A model generated the notes under the pieces. The model ran no database searches. It saw only the letters and a list, made by a program, of their open reading frames with translations, and had not been told where the DNA came from. Shown one piece after another: positions 10,964-22,477 of a stretch of 64,000 bases of DNA. A program made the position numbers and the translations under genes. Position 1 is the first letter of the stretch. Each line of letters opens with the position of its first letter. The stretch comes from Clavulina sp. PMI_390 (taxonomy: Eukaryota > Basidiomycota > Agaricomycetes > Cantharellales > Hydnaceae). The stretch lies in contig WIDE01000009.1 of the NCBI GenBank assembly GCA_015039315.1, forward strand, positions 124,001-188,000, in the 5' to 3' direction.

Positions 10964-13900
10964 TGTGTCGTGTGGTGGCGACAAGGCAGCGAGGGGAGGA
11001 TGGGGAGGGAGGAAGGGTGGGTAGGAATAATGGAGTCTTGAGAGGCTTTATACAGAGCGCGAGCAATACAATTAATGCTCCATATCAGGCACCACGCCTG
11101 AATACGCGCTATTGATTGACGGCGTCCAAGACATTCTTTCTATCACACGATCGGTCACCGACATAGGCCTGCAATGCTACTCTCTTGACCCCATTCCCCG
11201 ATATACGGCTATCAATGTGCTACAGCGAGCCTAGGACATTGGCAAAGTCGGGTTTAGACGCCAATCGTCCACCAATTCACATGTTCACATGGGAGGATCG
11301 TGGTATTTGCACCTGTTGTTTTCGCTTCCTTATCAGAACAGAACTGTCACCGTCGGCTTCTTATCTCCAATAACTCGTTTGAATGTTTCACCCTTTTCAT
11401 TGAGAGAATGATAGACCCCCCAAAGGCTTCTATGCGACACGTTTCGGGTCAAGCGTTGGGTAGCCAGGCCAAGATTTCCCAAACAAGGCAAGAGTCGCCG
11501 TCGTTCCTTTGCCAACTCCACGACGACCACGAGGGAGCATAATTCAGCGGTGTCACTTGACCCACATTGACCCAGCCTTCTCGGCCAAGAAAGCGAGATC
11601 GCCCAGCACAGTTTCCAGCGTAGCGTCGACTATTTCTCTAAGCGAACCCCGCCTCACTTTCGATTCAGTCGGAGGGGCCAGGAGCTAGCCGAGGGCTGGA
11701 GGGTCAATACATTGGTCCCTGAGCCAACCGCTACGCGAGCAAATGACAGTCTCACGGCACATTCAATTCCTTGCGTGCTGAGCGGTGGCTGGCTCCAGAT
11801 CAACAGAGTCAACTCTGTAGACTCCTCTCTCTCTCTCGTCACCCCCATACGACGTTCGGGGACGGAGGATCCACTCGTGCCTAGCTCCCAATCGCTGGGG
11901 TTGGATTGTCATGCCCCCGCTCTTGCTTTCGTCATGTGGCCTCGCTATGCCTCTTGAGGGTCCCAAGATCGTCGAGGCTAGACAGCTGAGCTGCGGCGGT
12001 TCGGAATCACTATCAGTTCCCCACAGCATCATCACCGCATATCTCCCCCAGAAATAATTTCGCGGTTTTAGCGAATTGATGGCGTTTAAGTCATGTATAT
12101 CAGTCGGCTCCAAAACGCAGTCCCCTTACTCGTAGCGAGCGGCCGGCACACGACCATGATTTATAGCCTCCCGCTGCCAACATTGAATTTCGTTCCATCT
12201 CTATGACACACTTCTTATTGAGAAATATCAAATTCCAGCCCCCCGCCCCTTGCCTTTGATGAGAGACGCCCGCCAACCTTATTGAGATGAAGGTCCGAGG
12301 ACGATATGATCGACATCAGTAGGGTGGGCTTCCTTCCAACACACCGCCGCGCCTCTAGAGCGCCCACCCCCCTCAATTTCTCACTGAAAAATTAACCCCC
12401 TTGATACATCAATCCGGTGAAGCTCGGTCCGTACGATGAGAAACCAGAAGATGAACAATGCAACACAAAAATTCATCTAAATTCAGGGCAAGCAACCAAC
12501 AAACGCCCGTCTCACATTCCGGTATGGATCGGATAGTCCGCCCCTGTGGCCAATGTATCAGGCAAAGAATAAAAGCATAAAATCTTGAATGACGCCTTGG
12601 TCGGAACTTGGGAACGTGCATTTAGTCTAAGCGATCCTATCACTTGACTATCAGTACAGCAGAAGCCCTTTGAGATCTTGGGTGGGAAGACAGCCCGCAT
12701 CAACGCTCTAGCGAGCCCAGCGCTCGCTCGGCTGATCTATCGCCTCTTTTGCATCACAGCCCTACCGTGTTTGTCGAACTCCGGGTAGCACGCAGCATCC
12801 TGTCATCCAACACAATCACGTGAACATGTTCCAATTTTGGAGGATCCCTTCTTGGCAAAAATGGCAGGAACCTACGACCCAAGATAATAACCACAAAATG
12901 GAGCCTTAAGCCCAACTTGCCTATCGTGCTCCAAAGAACCCCGAATACGAAATCTATAATAGCTCACTAGTGGAGCAGTGATGACGTTCTCGTCTTATCA
13001 GTGGTGCCGTTCTGTTCAGATGCGCACCAGTGCTGCTCACGGGATCGAGCAGAATGAGATAAGCGTCGCCGATGGCCACTCGCCCGGCCTAGGTGGAACT
13101 CAGGTACCCAGAGGATCGATCCCCCGTGCTCCATAAAAAAAATGCATCCGAGGGCTCCCGCCGCCGCACCGTGCTGCCGCGTCCTTCGTTGTTCCGCGGC
13201 GCCGAGAGTCGGGACAGGGGCCTAGTCACTGATACATCAAGCCGTTATCGCGCGTGGGCTACTACCGATCGGAAAGATTATTATCCAGGCCCCCCAAACT
13301 GCCACGTTCCTGACCTAAGGCAAAAACCAGGAGGAAAAAATCGTGGCCAAGCGAAGCTTATCTCGAACCTTGAACCCGCCGGCTTGGTTCAAACCTACAT
13401 TGGCATAGGCCTTACACCCCCTCGAAGCCGAAGATTTCACAGCCAGTTAGCCTGCGTCAGCGAGCGAGTAGCGAGGTCGAGGGGTATGTATCATTTATCC
13501 AACGAGAGAGTTCTGAGTGTGGATCATAAACATATGCAGATTGCCATCATTCAACCATTCAAGGCAGAGGAAATACACGCTTGTTTCATGGTAGCAAAGG
13601 TATTCAGGATATACAGAGGACTTCCGACGGTGTGAGAAGACATGAACCACCAGCAGTAGGAATAAGGACTAGTGCACATAGCCACGACGGGGGTGATACC
13701 CCCCCTTGACCAGCTTCACTCACTCAGTACGAGACTAGATCGAGTGAGGAAGGTAAGGATGTTATCTCCCACTAGAGTGCAGGAGCTGGCCAGGCCACGG
13801 CGTTGATGAGAGATTGCTGGTCAGGTTGACAATCACACTGAGATGAAAAGAGAGAGACGAGCAAAAGAAGTAGCCGCGGAAATGGAAACCACGTGAACCA

Positions 13901-14168
13901 ATAGTCCAGAGTATGAGTTTAGAGAAACTTAGGGGCGTTTAGCCCCCATGTTTCCGAGAGGGTTCCCAGTTTTCTCATCAGTGGAATACAAGGATATACG
14001 CACGCGGTTGGCTGAGCGGTAAGGGGAATCTGCGGGGAGCCAAATTATAGATTTCAGTCAATAACTCAGCTTCATCCAAGACAGTGGAAGGAAGAAAAAG
14101 GAAAAGGAATGATCGAATGCTTGCTTGTTTGTTTGTTTGACCCGAGGCAGGTAACTCGAGCCAAATTC
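10964..14168. other. Gene-poor 3.2 kb stretch
   Basis: Between the divergent permease and GPI15 genes lie 3.2 kb with no supportable gene. The longest open frame (13093-13635, plus strand, 180 codons) shows no domain, no plausible exon neighbours and a Pro/Arg/Ser-rich composition like random GC-rich sequence. The stretch contains CT-rich tracts (about 11822-11840) and a GTTT repeat (about 14125-14139). It probably holds the permease and GPI15 promoters plus unassigned DNA; a non-coding RNA or eroded transposon cannot be excluded by eye. Confidence 0.45.
11046..11053 (-). promoter_or_regulatory. TATA-like box of the permease gene
   Basis: GTATAAAG on the minus strand, about 80 bp upstream of the permease ATG, at a spacing compatible with a TATA box and a short leader. 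Confidence 0.4.
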
Positions 14169-15083
14169 ATGCATACATCCTCCTTCTCTGTATCGTCGGC
14201 CTCAAGTCCCTCCTCTCGCCAAAAACCAGACAATAAAACTCTACTAACACCAGATTTAAGCTCCTTCAGTGTCATAACCCATGCCGATGAGATAAAAGAA
14301 TATCATGTTACGAGCAAGGCGCGCTGGCTGGATGCAACGACGTGGAGCATCATATGCCTGATCATGCTAAGCTGGCTCTGGGTAGATGTGGGTCCTCGAA
14401 GCATTCAGCTTACTTCCCTCTAACGCGTGTGTCTAATCCAGGAAAAATGGAGGCTGGTGGCAGGCGCTACGCTCGCCATAAGCTGGCTGCTCGTCAAGTC
14501 GCGTTCCATTCTTTCTGGTGTGTGCCAGTGTATTGTTTATCAACCCTACAGCCTATAATGGTTAAACGAAACACCTCAGAATCAATTCTCTCCCTCTCAC
14601 CGCACGGACTCCAACTGGAAACGCGTTTCGGCTTCCCACCAGTCCATCACTTTGTACTTCCCAGCGGCCTCGTAGTCTCCACCAAACGAAGCTTTATCCC
14701 GCTCCCATCAATAAAAGACATAATAATAAACGAGGCCCTATATGGATGGAACGTGCGATACTATCTCGCTGTCATCGTTGGCACCAGCAATAGTAACCGT
14801 ACTCCGAGTGCGAGCAAGAAGGTCACAGTGCGCGTCGTATTCGAGGTGCGTACTCAAAACTACTTCGATGCTGCGGTCCCAACTCTTTCCCTGTTCCCTA
14901 ACTGACCAACCCACCCTGCCACTTGTCAATTTTCCACATGAACAGTCCATCCTCCCCAAGTTCCCCATTCTCAAACAGGTCTACCTCGCGCTTCATACCG
15001 ATCTCGCTCGTGCTCCCACCACCTCATCAATCAACGGAACCACACTCCCCATTAACGTTGAAGAACAAGGCAACAGGCGATGA
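14169..15083 (+). CDS. GPI15: GPI-GlcNAc transferase subunit PIG-H/Gpi15
   Basis: Subunit of the ER enzyme that transfers GlcNAc to phosphatidylinositol, the first step of GPI-anchor synthesis. The spliced protein has two adjacent hydrophobic segments (WSIICLIMLSWLW and LVAGATLAISWLLV) followed by the PIG-H domain: ESILSLSPHGLQLETRFGF, SFIPLPSIKDIIINEALYGW, VRYYLAVI and VTVRVVFE-SILPKFPILKQVY. This matches the family pattern of 'INE...YYL...VVF..LPRL'. Introns were placed at about 14381-14445, 14519-14568 and 14848-14945; all keep frame and join conserved segments. The start at 14169 is a choice: an in-frame ATG at 14109 is also possible, and a splice acceptor-like CTAAC...CAG lies near 14252. 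Stop TGA 15081-15083. Confidence 0.82.
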
Positions 15084-15875
15084 TGACTTGCTCTCGCTCC
15101 CGACAACCCATAGACCAAGGCTAGATACAGGGCTTCTTAAACTTATTATCTATCTATGTCTGTCGCGGCTTCTCTTGCCCATAGTTTGTGAGGTCCGCAA
15201 GCACCCAGCGTAGCATGGACGGTCAATTTCTGCCGCCTATACACTTCATGTTGTCGGCCGCACCGGGGGTCGCCAGTAGGGAATCTGCGAAAACTAAATC
15301 GTTCGTAATCATTCCCTGCCCGGGTATCTCAGATTAGTTGCAGCTGGCCCCAACCGCGGATGGATTTCGTCGAGATTGGCTCGTGGGCGGACAATTAGTG
15401 ATGCGTTGCATCTCATGGTCGGGAGAGAACTTTGGCGTCAGCCACCATGGTCTAGCGGATCTAGATATATATTCATTGTCCTTGCATGCCATTATATACT
15501 AGTAATGTCAATGAATGGATCTGCATCCTCTCATTCCGTACCCGAAATCATGAGAGCCAAAAAAGTTTGCTGCATTTGGCGACGTATAATCGAGACACGG
15601 CAGGCTACTATAACACAGGGAAGTGTGTAACGTAACAAGGACGTGAGACATCGTGAGCGAACGAAAAGAAAGAACGAGTGGGAGATAAGTAGATCTTCTA
15701 GGTCAAACCTATCGACCACCACGGATGATTAAAGGAGAGTGGGGAGTGCGTCGGCGAATAGGGACGCGGGTATGAAAATGAGAAGAGAAATTTCCCCAGC
15801 GGACCCAAATAGAAGAGAGGTGAGAGAAATCGTGCATAAAGGACGAATAACGTAGAGGTCAGGCAGAGGCGTGCT
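15084..15875. other. Intergenic, convergent 3' ends
   Basis: About 790 bp between GPI15 (plus) and the secreted protein gene (minus). Expected to contain both 3' untranslated regions. No coding signal, repeat or RNA gene was recognised. Confidence 0.45.
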
Positions 15876-16922
15876 CTAGTTGACACTGGCACCGAAGAAC
15901 AGAGCGGCGCAGAGCTTGAAGCTAATTTGCGTGAAGGAGCTTATGTTGAGGCCGTCACCCGCGATGCTACAAGATGTAAAGCTGGTCAGCATATTGAGAA
16001 TGAGTGAAGTGTGGCAGAGGACATACAGATTGCCGCACAATCCGATGAAACCATCATAGTGCACATTAAGAGCCACGACGAGACCCTTCAGGCAGGTGTC
16101 AAGCTGGATAAGGACGTCCACGCAGGCGCTGATGGACGAGGAGCTATACTTGTAGATAGCAATCACAAGGTCCTGTAGGCGAAGGGGTGAGCCGGGGAAT
16201 ACAAGGACAGAGGGTAAGAACTCACGATGTAGAGAAGAGCAAACAACTTGACGAGATCAGAAAGATGGTCTGTAGAGTAGACCTTGATCTCGGCCAACAA
16301 TCCAATGGACGCATTGATCTCTGCAATAATACTATTGCATCCCGTCTTGAGGTCGAAGTTGCCATCTGAAGCACGAGATGTCAGAGTACGCCCCAGCAGA
16401 GGAGGGCTACGGACGAAGAGACTTACCAAGCTTGTCGACAATCGCGCGCACTTTCACGTTCAGGTCATTAGACCAAGCCCACACATCAACAGAGACATCA
16501 GTGCTGGCCGAGGGACTGGGACTGGAGGCGCCGCTCCCATGGCCCCCGGCGCCGAGACCGAGGCCGGTATTTACCACAGCGTTGACCACGGCCCCGACGT
16601 CGACGGATGAGCCGAGGCCGAAGTCAGAGTCGCTGGGACAATCTGTCAAGCAAAGGAGTGGGACCAGTTTGCGTCAGCGGGGAACGAAGGTCGTGAAAGC
16701 TGAACATCGCGTTCGAGCGCCAAGCCCGCGACGCGAACACTCTTGACGCGTCGATGGACGCGAAAACGCGAGATCGAACGCGATAAGGGCAAAGGGAAAG
16801 CACTAATATGACGTACTACAGCGTTCGCGGACAGAACCAGCTTTGGGAGAGAGTGGGAGGGCCCCAACAGCGGGCAGGAGCGCAGAGGCCAGAAGCGTGA
16901 TGATTGGGAGGAATGCGATCAT
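15876..16922 (-). CDS. Secreted helical protein, function unknown
   Basis: Not assigned to a named family. Exon 1 (from ATG 16922) encodes a clear signal peptide (MIAFLPIITLLASALLPAVG). After an intron of about 175 nt, exon 2 reads CPSDSDFGLGSS, then a Gly/Ser/Pro-rich low-complexity stretch, then VWAWSNDLNVKVRAIVDKLG. Exon 3 (CNSIIAEINASIGLLAEIKV) and exon 4 (VDVLIQLDTCLKGLVVALN) are amphipathic helices with scattered cysteines, and the last exon ends FKLCAALFFGASVN. All exons are joined by consensus GT-AG sites in phase. The layout suggests a small exported, alpha-helical, Cys-containing protein. An effector-like or wall-associated role is possible, but nothing in the sequence proves it. 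Confidence 0.7.
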
Positions 16923-18297
16923 CTTATAGGCTACGAAAGAGAGTGAGGGAGGGGGCGCGAAGGAAATAGGGGTCTCTAATGAGGGGTTTGGGGGTAGTGG
17001 GGGGACTGAGGAAGGTTTGAGGACGAACCCTCTGCCCTTTTATTCGATGGCGCGTGTCACAGTGACCCTCCGAACACGAGCCAAGGGGAGCTACAGAAGC
17101 TCTTCGCTCTCACAAGAGACTGGCCCACGAGCCTAGGCATCGGTTACAAATATCTTCGATCTTGCTTCCCTCAGAGCCCCAAAGATTCAGGGCAGGCCAA
17201 GGATGTCAATACAATCACCCAACCTAAGAAGCTTCTGTAGCTCACACAACGGTCTTTAGGATACAAAATTGAACAGATTGCATTAAGACAGCTTTGGGCC
17301 TCAGAATCGTCCCTGGTGGATTTGTCCGCCTCGAGCTGCTTTAAGTCAGAATTTCGTGTCCAGTCCAGTAAACGATCTCGAACGGTGGCTCTCAAAGCTA
17401 TTGGACCTATTCTAACGGCATTATTCAGCCTCCCGGCCCTTAGCACCACGTATGGGAAAGAAACCAACCGGGGCAGTCTCAAAGTGAAGCTATCAAGAGA
17501 GACCTCGACAGTAACTGGCAAAAGATCATCCTGGATCGTCGATCGGGTTTCATTAAAGGACGACTAAGGAGAATCACGCTATATGCCTGCTCATGCACTA
17601 GGTGATGACAAATGAGACCTGCAAATGGCTAGCCACCAGGAGTTTCCAGGTTCACTTGACGTATCAACGCCGCCTTCTCTGACCGTCCGACATACGAGAA
17701 CAAACAGGGGAAAGAATAGAGCCACAGGCCAAGGATACTAGAGAAACTCTGTCAGAAACATGCGTTCCCATAGGACCAGCGCAGGGCAAGAAGCAAAGCC
17801 CTAGGCACGATGAAGAGAAGGCACCTCGAGAACCACGCAGGCGTGGAGGTGTGACCCCTACGCACCGCGTCTGGCTTTCCCTTGATTTGAAGATGATCGT
17901 GCATCCTAGGCGTGATGCATGTGGAAGATAAAGTGGAATCCATGCCGAGCTCAAGACCCACCCGGTGCAGGGCTGGAGGTGCGTTCAAGAGCCTTTCCGA
18001 GCCAAGAGACGTTCGGGGAAGCGCTTTTCACAAAGCATCCATACATGTAACATATGTCCATGGACTTTGAGGGCTCAGATCTCCAGATCGCAGCAGCAGC
18101 ATCCCAGAATTATGCATTATCAATGCTGACAATCATTGTCAGCACTGAACAGCACAAAGATGCTGTTGCTGCGGATTTATCGAAGATAGTGGGAGGAAGA
18201 ACATATATGTGCACATAAGCGAAGCACGTGGGTGCAAGACTAGCAGGTGGAAGGCCGTATAGATCAGTATGGTCTATGGGCGATTTCTCCGAACGCA
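16923..18297. other. Intergenic with no supported gene
   Basis: 1.4 kb between the secreted-protein gene and the tRNA. A minus-strand open frame (17171-17521, 116 codons) shows no recognisable domain and is overlapped by an equally long plus-strand frame, so neither is called. The part just above 16922 must hold the promoter of the secreted-protein gene. Confidence 0.4.
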
Positions 18298-18379
18298 ACG
18301 GGTATAGTATAGTGGTTCAGTATAGCTCGTTCCCATGCGGTAACACGAGTTGACGCGAGTTCGAACCTCGCTACCCGTA
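18298..18379 (+). tRNA. tRNA-Gly (CCC), with short intron
   Basis: A cloverleaf can be drawn by hand. Acceptor stem ACGGGTA pairs with TACCCGT. The D arm is GTA/TAT around a GG-containing loop (the whole reads like GTATAGTGGTTCAGTAT). The anticodon stem is GCTCG/CGAGT with loop TTCCCA..A. The T arm is GCGAG-TTCGAAC-CTCGC. The anticodon loop holds U33 followed by CCC and then A37. Nine extra bases (TGCGGTAAC) sit at the usual 37/38 intron position, leaving a mature length of 73 with discriminator A. The A-U first acceptor pair is unusual. Confidence 0.8.
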
Positions 18380-18389
18380 TTTTGCTATC

Positions 18390-18396
18390 CTTTTTG
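18390..18396 (+). terminator. RNA polymerase III terminator of the tRNA
   Basis: A short T run (CCTTTTTG) lies about 10-16 nt after the tRNA discriminator base, as expected for Pol III termination. Confidence 0.6.
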
Positions 18397-18986
18397 ATCT
18401 TCTTCATTCTCGACCCTACTTTGCATCTCAGGGTAAATCTCCATGGGAGTTAGGGCTTCGGACTGCTCACGACCGAATGCCACAGTGGGACAGAGAGACA
18501 ATCATATAAGTAAGGACTTCCAGACTAGGGTATACACACAATGAGGGGTGTCAATGGGTAGGAAACACTGAGACAGGAGAGATAGCGCCAAACGAGAGAC
18601 AAGGGTGCAGGAATCTAAGCGAGGGATAAACGAAACAGTGAGAGACAAGGCACGAGGCGAGAGAGACGGAGAAAGAAGCGAGAGTGAGAGTGGGACTGAG
18701 ACTGAGATAAGTACGTCTATAGTGAGTGGAAATGCGAACGAAAGAACGCGAATCTGGAGGGAGAGGGATCCACCAAAAAGGATAGAACGGCGATAGGCAG
18801 ATGGCAAACGGGAACGACCCAATAAATCAACAAACGGAGACGAATCGAGGGGCACGAGACTAGGGCGAGAACAGAACAGACGAAGCGGAAAAGGCATCAA
18901 GCCGTCGAAACCGAAACACGCAGTCAAACAAGAAGGGGAGACTGCAGCTCTGCCTTCGTTGCAAGAGCAACTTGAAGTATAGCTAT
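18397..18986. other. Glycogenin 3' flank, purine-rich on plus strand
   Basis: About 590 bp without a gene. The stretch 18600-18790 is dominated by GAGA/AGAG-type purine sequence on the plus strand. That makes a long Ser/Leu-rich open frame on the minus strand by composition alone. Probably the 3' untranslated region of the glycogenin gene. Confidence 0.45.
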
Positions 18987-21900
18987 CTACGAAGGCGGAG
19001 GTGGACTGTCCGCAAAAGTCCCCATCCTCAAAAACCTCGCTAGCACTTCTTGGCTATCCCGTTTGAACACATCCACGCCGCGTGCAGGATCCCACTTGCG
19101 TGTAGCCACCCGGGGACTCGGTGGAGCTTGTTCATGCGGCTGCATGATCATGCCCTCAGGGGACGACGTGCTTGTCATCGGTTCAACGATTGTAGTACTA
19201 CTGGATGTACTCATCCAGGACGAACGCGCCATAGGGTCCCTAGCATTGGAGGAGACGCGAGGGCGCAATGTAGCAGTGCTAGAAACGGGGGACGAGGTAT
19301 TGCTGAGCACAGCAGTGGTTGCTCCAGGGGAGAGAGTGCTCGTAGTAGTTATAGAAGGGGAGGCAGGGATGCGGCGACGAGAGGGAGCTGGAGGGTCAAA
19401 TGCGATGGGAGAATCAAGAACACGGGGCTCAGGAGATGCAGCAGCTTGAGAAGGCGTCGCTGGGAGTGCAAACGGCGCCATGGCTACACCTCCACTAGCT
19501 TGAGAGGCGCTGATGGGAATGGTATCATCTACAAGAGGCGAAAGTGGTTTCGTGGGAGAGAGCTTGAAGGGATTGCCAGCTTTTGGAGGGGATCTTGGTT
19601 GAGGAGGGGTAGTTTGAATAGGAGGAGCTCCCGCAGCAACTGCACGCGATGTCCGTGCTGAGGCTAGTCCCACCGGATATACTACAGGAAGGCGGGATGC
19701 GACAGTCACCAGAGGAACGGTGGGGGCAGGGGCAGGGGCAGGAAGAGGGGGAGTGGAGACTGGTGAGCTGAAGGAAACTTGGACACCAACACTTGCTGTG
19801 GACTTGGGAGTCGTTTGCACACCTTGAGACATGTATACTCTACCAGTTGGATTGCCACGTGGACTAGCTTCGCTTCCTCCTCTTGATCGAGTCTTCTTTG
19901 AGCTGGCTGCCCCAGTTACACGCCGTCGTCCTCCAACAGGAGTGTTTTGGCCATCATCACCCGAATCTCCGTCATCATCTTCATCATCCCCGTCATCTGC
20001 TTCCTCTCTTGCTTGCTCATAGCTCTTCGGTGGTGATCTCCGACCATCACGAGCACCACCTGGTTCAGACTTCTTGTTCTTCCGCGATAGGTTCCCAGAC
20101 GAGGGTGGCTTCACTAGTTTTGAGACATACTTGTCGATACTCGGGATAGTGTCCCAGGCGTTCGAGTACGTCAGTGAACCAGCTTCACGATCACCCGGAG
20201 CATAACGACTTCGTGCCGCTTGACGAGCTACCTCGAATGCTGGTAGAGCAGCGGCACCAGAAATGGGTGAAAGTAGCCTCTGGGCATGTTCAACAGTCTC
20301 TTGGAATGAAGTCGGCATATTGGGCAAGGCCGGGTTAGTCTGGATAACCGGGGAGGAATGGGAGGAACGGGATGCAGGCACATGATTTGAAGGGAGGGGT
20401 GATGGGGAACGATTTTGTGGAATAGGCTTTGGCGGGTCGCGAGCAGGGGGAGGCAAAACTTTGGGAGCATCACCAGCCGGGAATACACGTCGCGGGGCGG
20501 CTCGTGGAGCTTCCCAAGGGAAAGTAGAAGTAGACTTGACAGCGTTAGGAGCACTTGACGTTACTGCAGAGTATTGATGGGCAATCTCTTGTGGGATCGC
20601 AGGAGGTGCAATAACCGGGAAGAACTGATCGCGTTTGGGCGCAGGAGGGGCTTTGTGTGGTACCAAATGCATTTGATGAGGAGATGGTGGGTGATGGATC
20701 TCCGTGGGACTCTGGTCTTCATGATGATATTGCTCCATGAAAGGATCTCCACTACTGTATGGTCGGTCATCGGGAACAGACGAGGGAAGTTCGTCCCAAA
20801 CATTTGGATAATGGTCTGGGATACTCGATTGATTGGGGTGTGTGATGAACTCCTTGGGGGGAGGTTCCACAGCAGGGTTCCATTGGATCATAGGAGGGGA
20901 GCGAGATCCCCCTTGAGGAGGAGGTGGCTCGGTATGAGTAATCGCACGCATGGCGGGCGTGGATGTCACTGCGGAACGACTAGAATCAGCGCAAGAAACT
21001 CAAATTAGGTAGCGGTAGGATTATCCACCTGAGGATTGGTTCGCATCATGTGAGCTCTGGGATTCTGCAACTGGGGGTGGAGTCGGAGGCCTGGGCCGCA
21101 TTAGGTCTACTCGCCCATCCAGCGGGAGGCTGATATAGTGTCCTTCAGCCGACGAGGTACCACCGCCATTACTAAGAGGAGCATGGTAGTGCCCCGAACC
21201 CTCGAGAGCTAGTTGCTTGAGCGTATCGAGGTCATAAACCGTGCTAGTATTGGATGGTGCCTCCCAAGCAGGCTCGTAATGCAGCGGCTCAAACGGCTGA
21301 GCAGATGGTGCTTGTTCCACGGGGCGAACATGGCGATCATAAATGTCGAACCAACGATCCACAAGCTTATCGTATGCGTAGGATTGGCGCACGACGTCAG
21401 GAGATGAGGTTGCCGTCGGTGACTCGGAGACATGGGACGAAGGAGTTGCAGCAGCGCCGCCGTGTGACGTAGCGGTCGAAGTGGATGAATGGGCGAACGG
21501 TGGTCTCCATGGGGCCGATTTCCAAGGTTTATTAGGTCCAATGAAGTGAATCACTGATATCTTCGATCCAAACCGCTCATATGCAGGGGCGTAGCTGTTC
21601 AGCGGCCAGGGCAGTAGGAGAATTTGTAGAGACGCGGTCAGTTCGTGGTGGAAATCGAACGCAGAGAGAGGGAAAAGAAGCACACATACGTATAGGCCGA
21701 CGTGGGAGTAGTGTTGTAAGTGAAGCTAAGTCGATGCCAGTCTTCGCCTCTCCATTCATTGAGCACACCCTGATCCCCGCCATCCCAGCTTCCAGTCGTT
21801 TTCACAAGCTCGCGAATCTGCTCGAACTTGTCTTCACCAGGGGTGAGAACCATGAAGCCCGAATTGAAGATGTCCGGCCACCCAACATCGGGCACTGCGC

Positions 21901-22367
21901 TGAACTCGTGTGGGAGGGTGAACAGATGGGAGAGAGGTCGAACGGGAAGAACATCGGCGTCCAGAAAGATGACCTTTGAGTATTGGGTAAGGCGGAACAC
22001 ATGGAGTTTTGTCAAGACAGAGTGGAGGTCAGGTCTCCCTGAGAGATACAAGTTGGTGGCCACAGGTGTTGAGCAAAGAGTTCAAGCGTTCGCGCATACA
22101 ATCAAGACACTCACCCAACAACGCTAGGCCGTCCCTCTGGTCCCCATCAATCACCTCGACGCCAATGACGGTGTCAAAGGCCTTCCTAAGAGCCCTGATA
22201 GTACTGACATCAACCGTTTCGGGCGTGACGATGCACACAGTCTCAAAATGAACCTCTGGAGCAGCTGGAGGGGATGGATGCAGCTCGCGAAGGGCAGCGG
22301 CGACGACTAGAGCACCTTTAGCGTATTCATCGGACGTAACAAGAGTCGCGAACGCGAACTCTGGCAT
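18987..22367 (-). CDS. Glycogenin (GT8) with long disordered C-terminus
   Basis: Self-glucosylating glycosyltransferase family 8 protein that primes glycogen synthesis in the cytosol. The N-terminal GT8 domain reads FAFATLVTSDEYAKGALVVA, LGRPDLHSVLTKLHVFRLTQY, the DXD metal motif VIFLDADVLPVRPL, DIFNSGFMVLTP, GSWDGGDQGVLNEW and ISVIHFIGPNKPW, all hallmark glycogenin segments. Introns follow LALLG (22112) and TSAYTY, and a third precedes the last long exon. That exon (18987-20969) encodes a Pro/Ser-rich, mostly disordered tail of several hundred residues. It ends with KWDPARGVDVFKRDSQEVLA and RFLRMG, the conserved C-terminal motif that docks glycogen synthase. Which Tyr is glucosylated was not determined. 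The start is ATG 22367. Confidence 0.92.
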
Positions 22368-22470
22368 CCCGAGAGTGCCTGCGCGTTGGTCGCTGGGCGG
22401 CGCGATGAAAAGGTAACGCGACGAAAGACTATTCTCGGGAGCCTCGGCCGATTCCGCTATCTCCGTCCAC

Positions 22471-22477
22471 TTTTATA
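22471..22477 (-). promoter_or_regulatory. TATA-like box of the glycogenin gene
   Basis: TATAAAA on the minus strand about 105 bp upstream of the glycogenin start codon. Confidence 0.4.

Noticed and set aside
13093..13635. 180-codon plus-strand frame
   Set aside because: No domain, no splice partners, and composition typical of chance frames in GC-rich DNA.
18502..18927. 141-codon Ser/Leu-rich minus-strand frame
   Set aside because: Created by the GAGA-rich composition of the opposite strand, and located in the glycogenin 3' flank.
19050..19661. 203-codon plus-strand frame inside glycogenin
   Set aside because: Shadow of the low-complexity glycogenin tail on the other strand.
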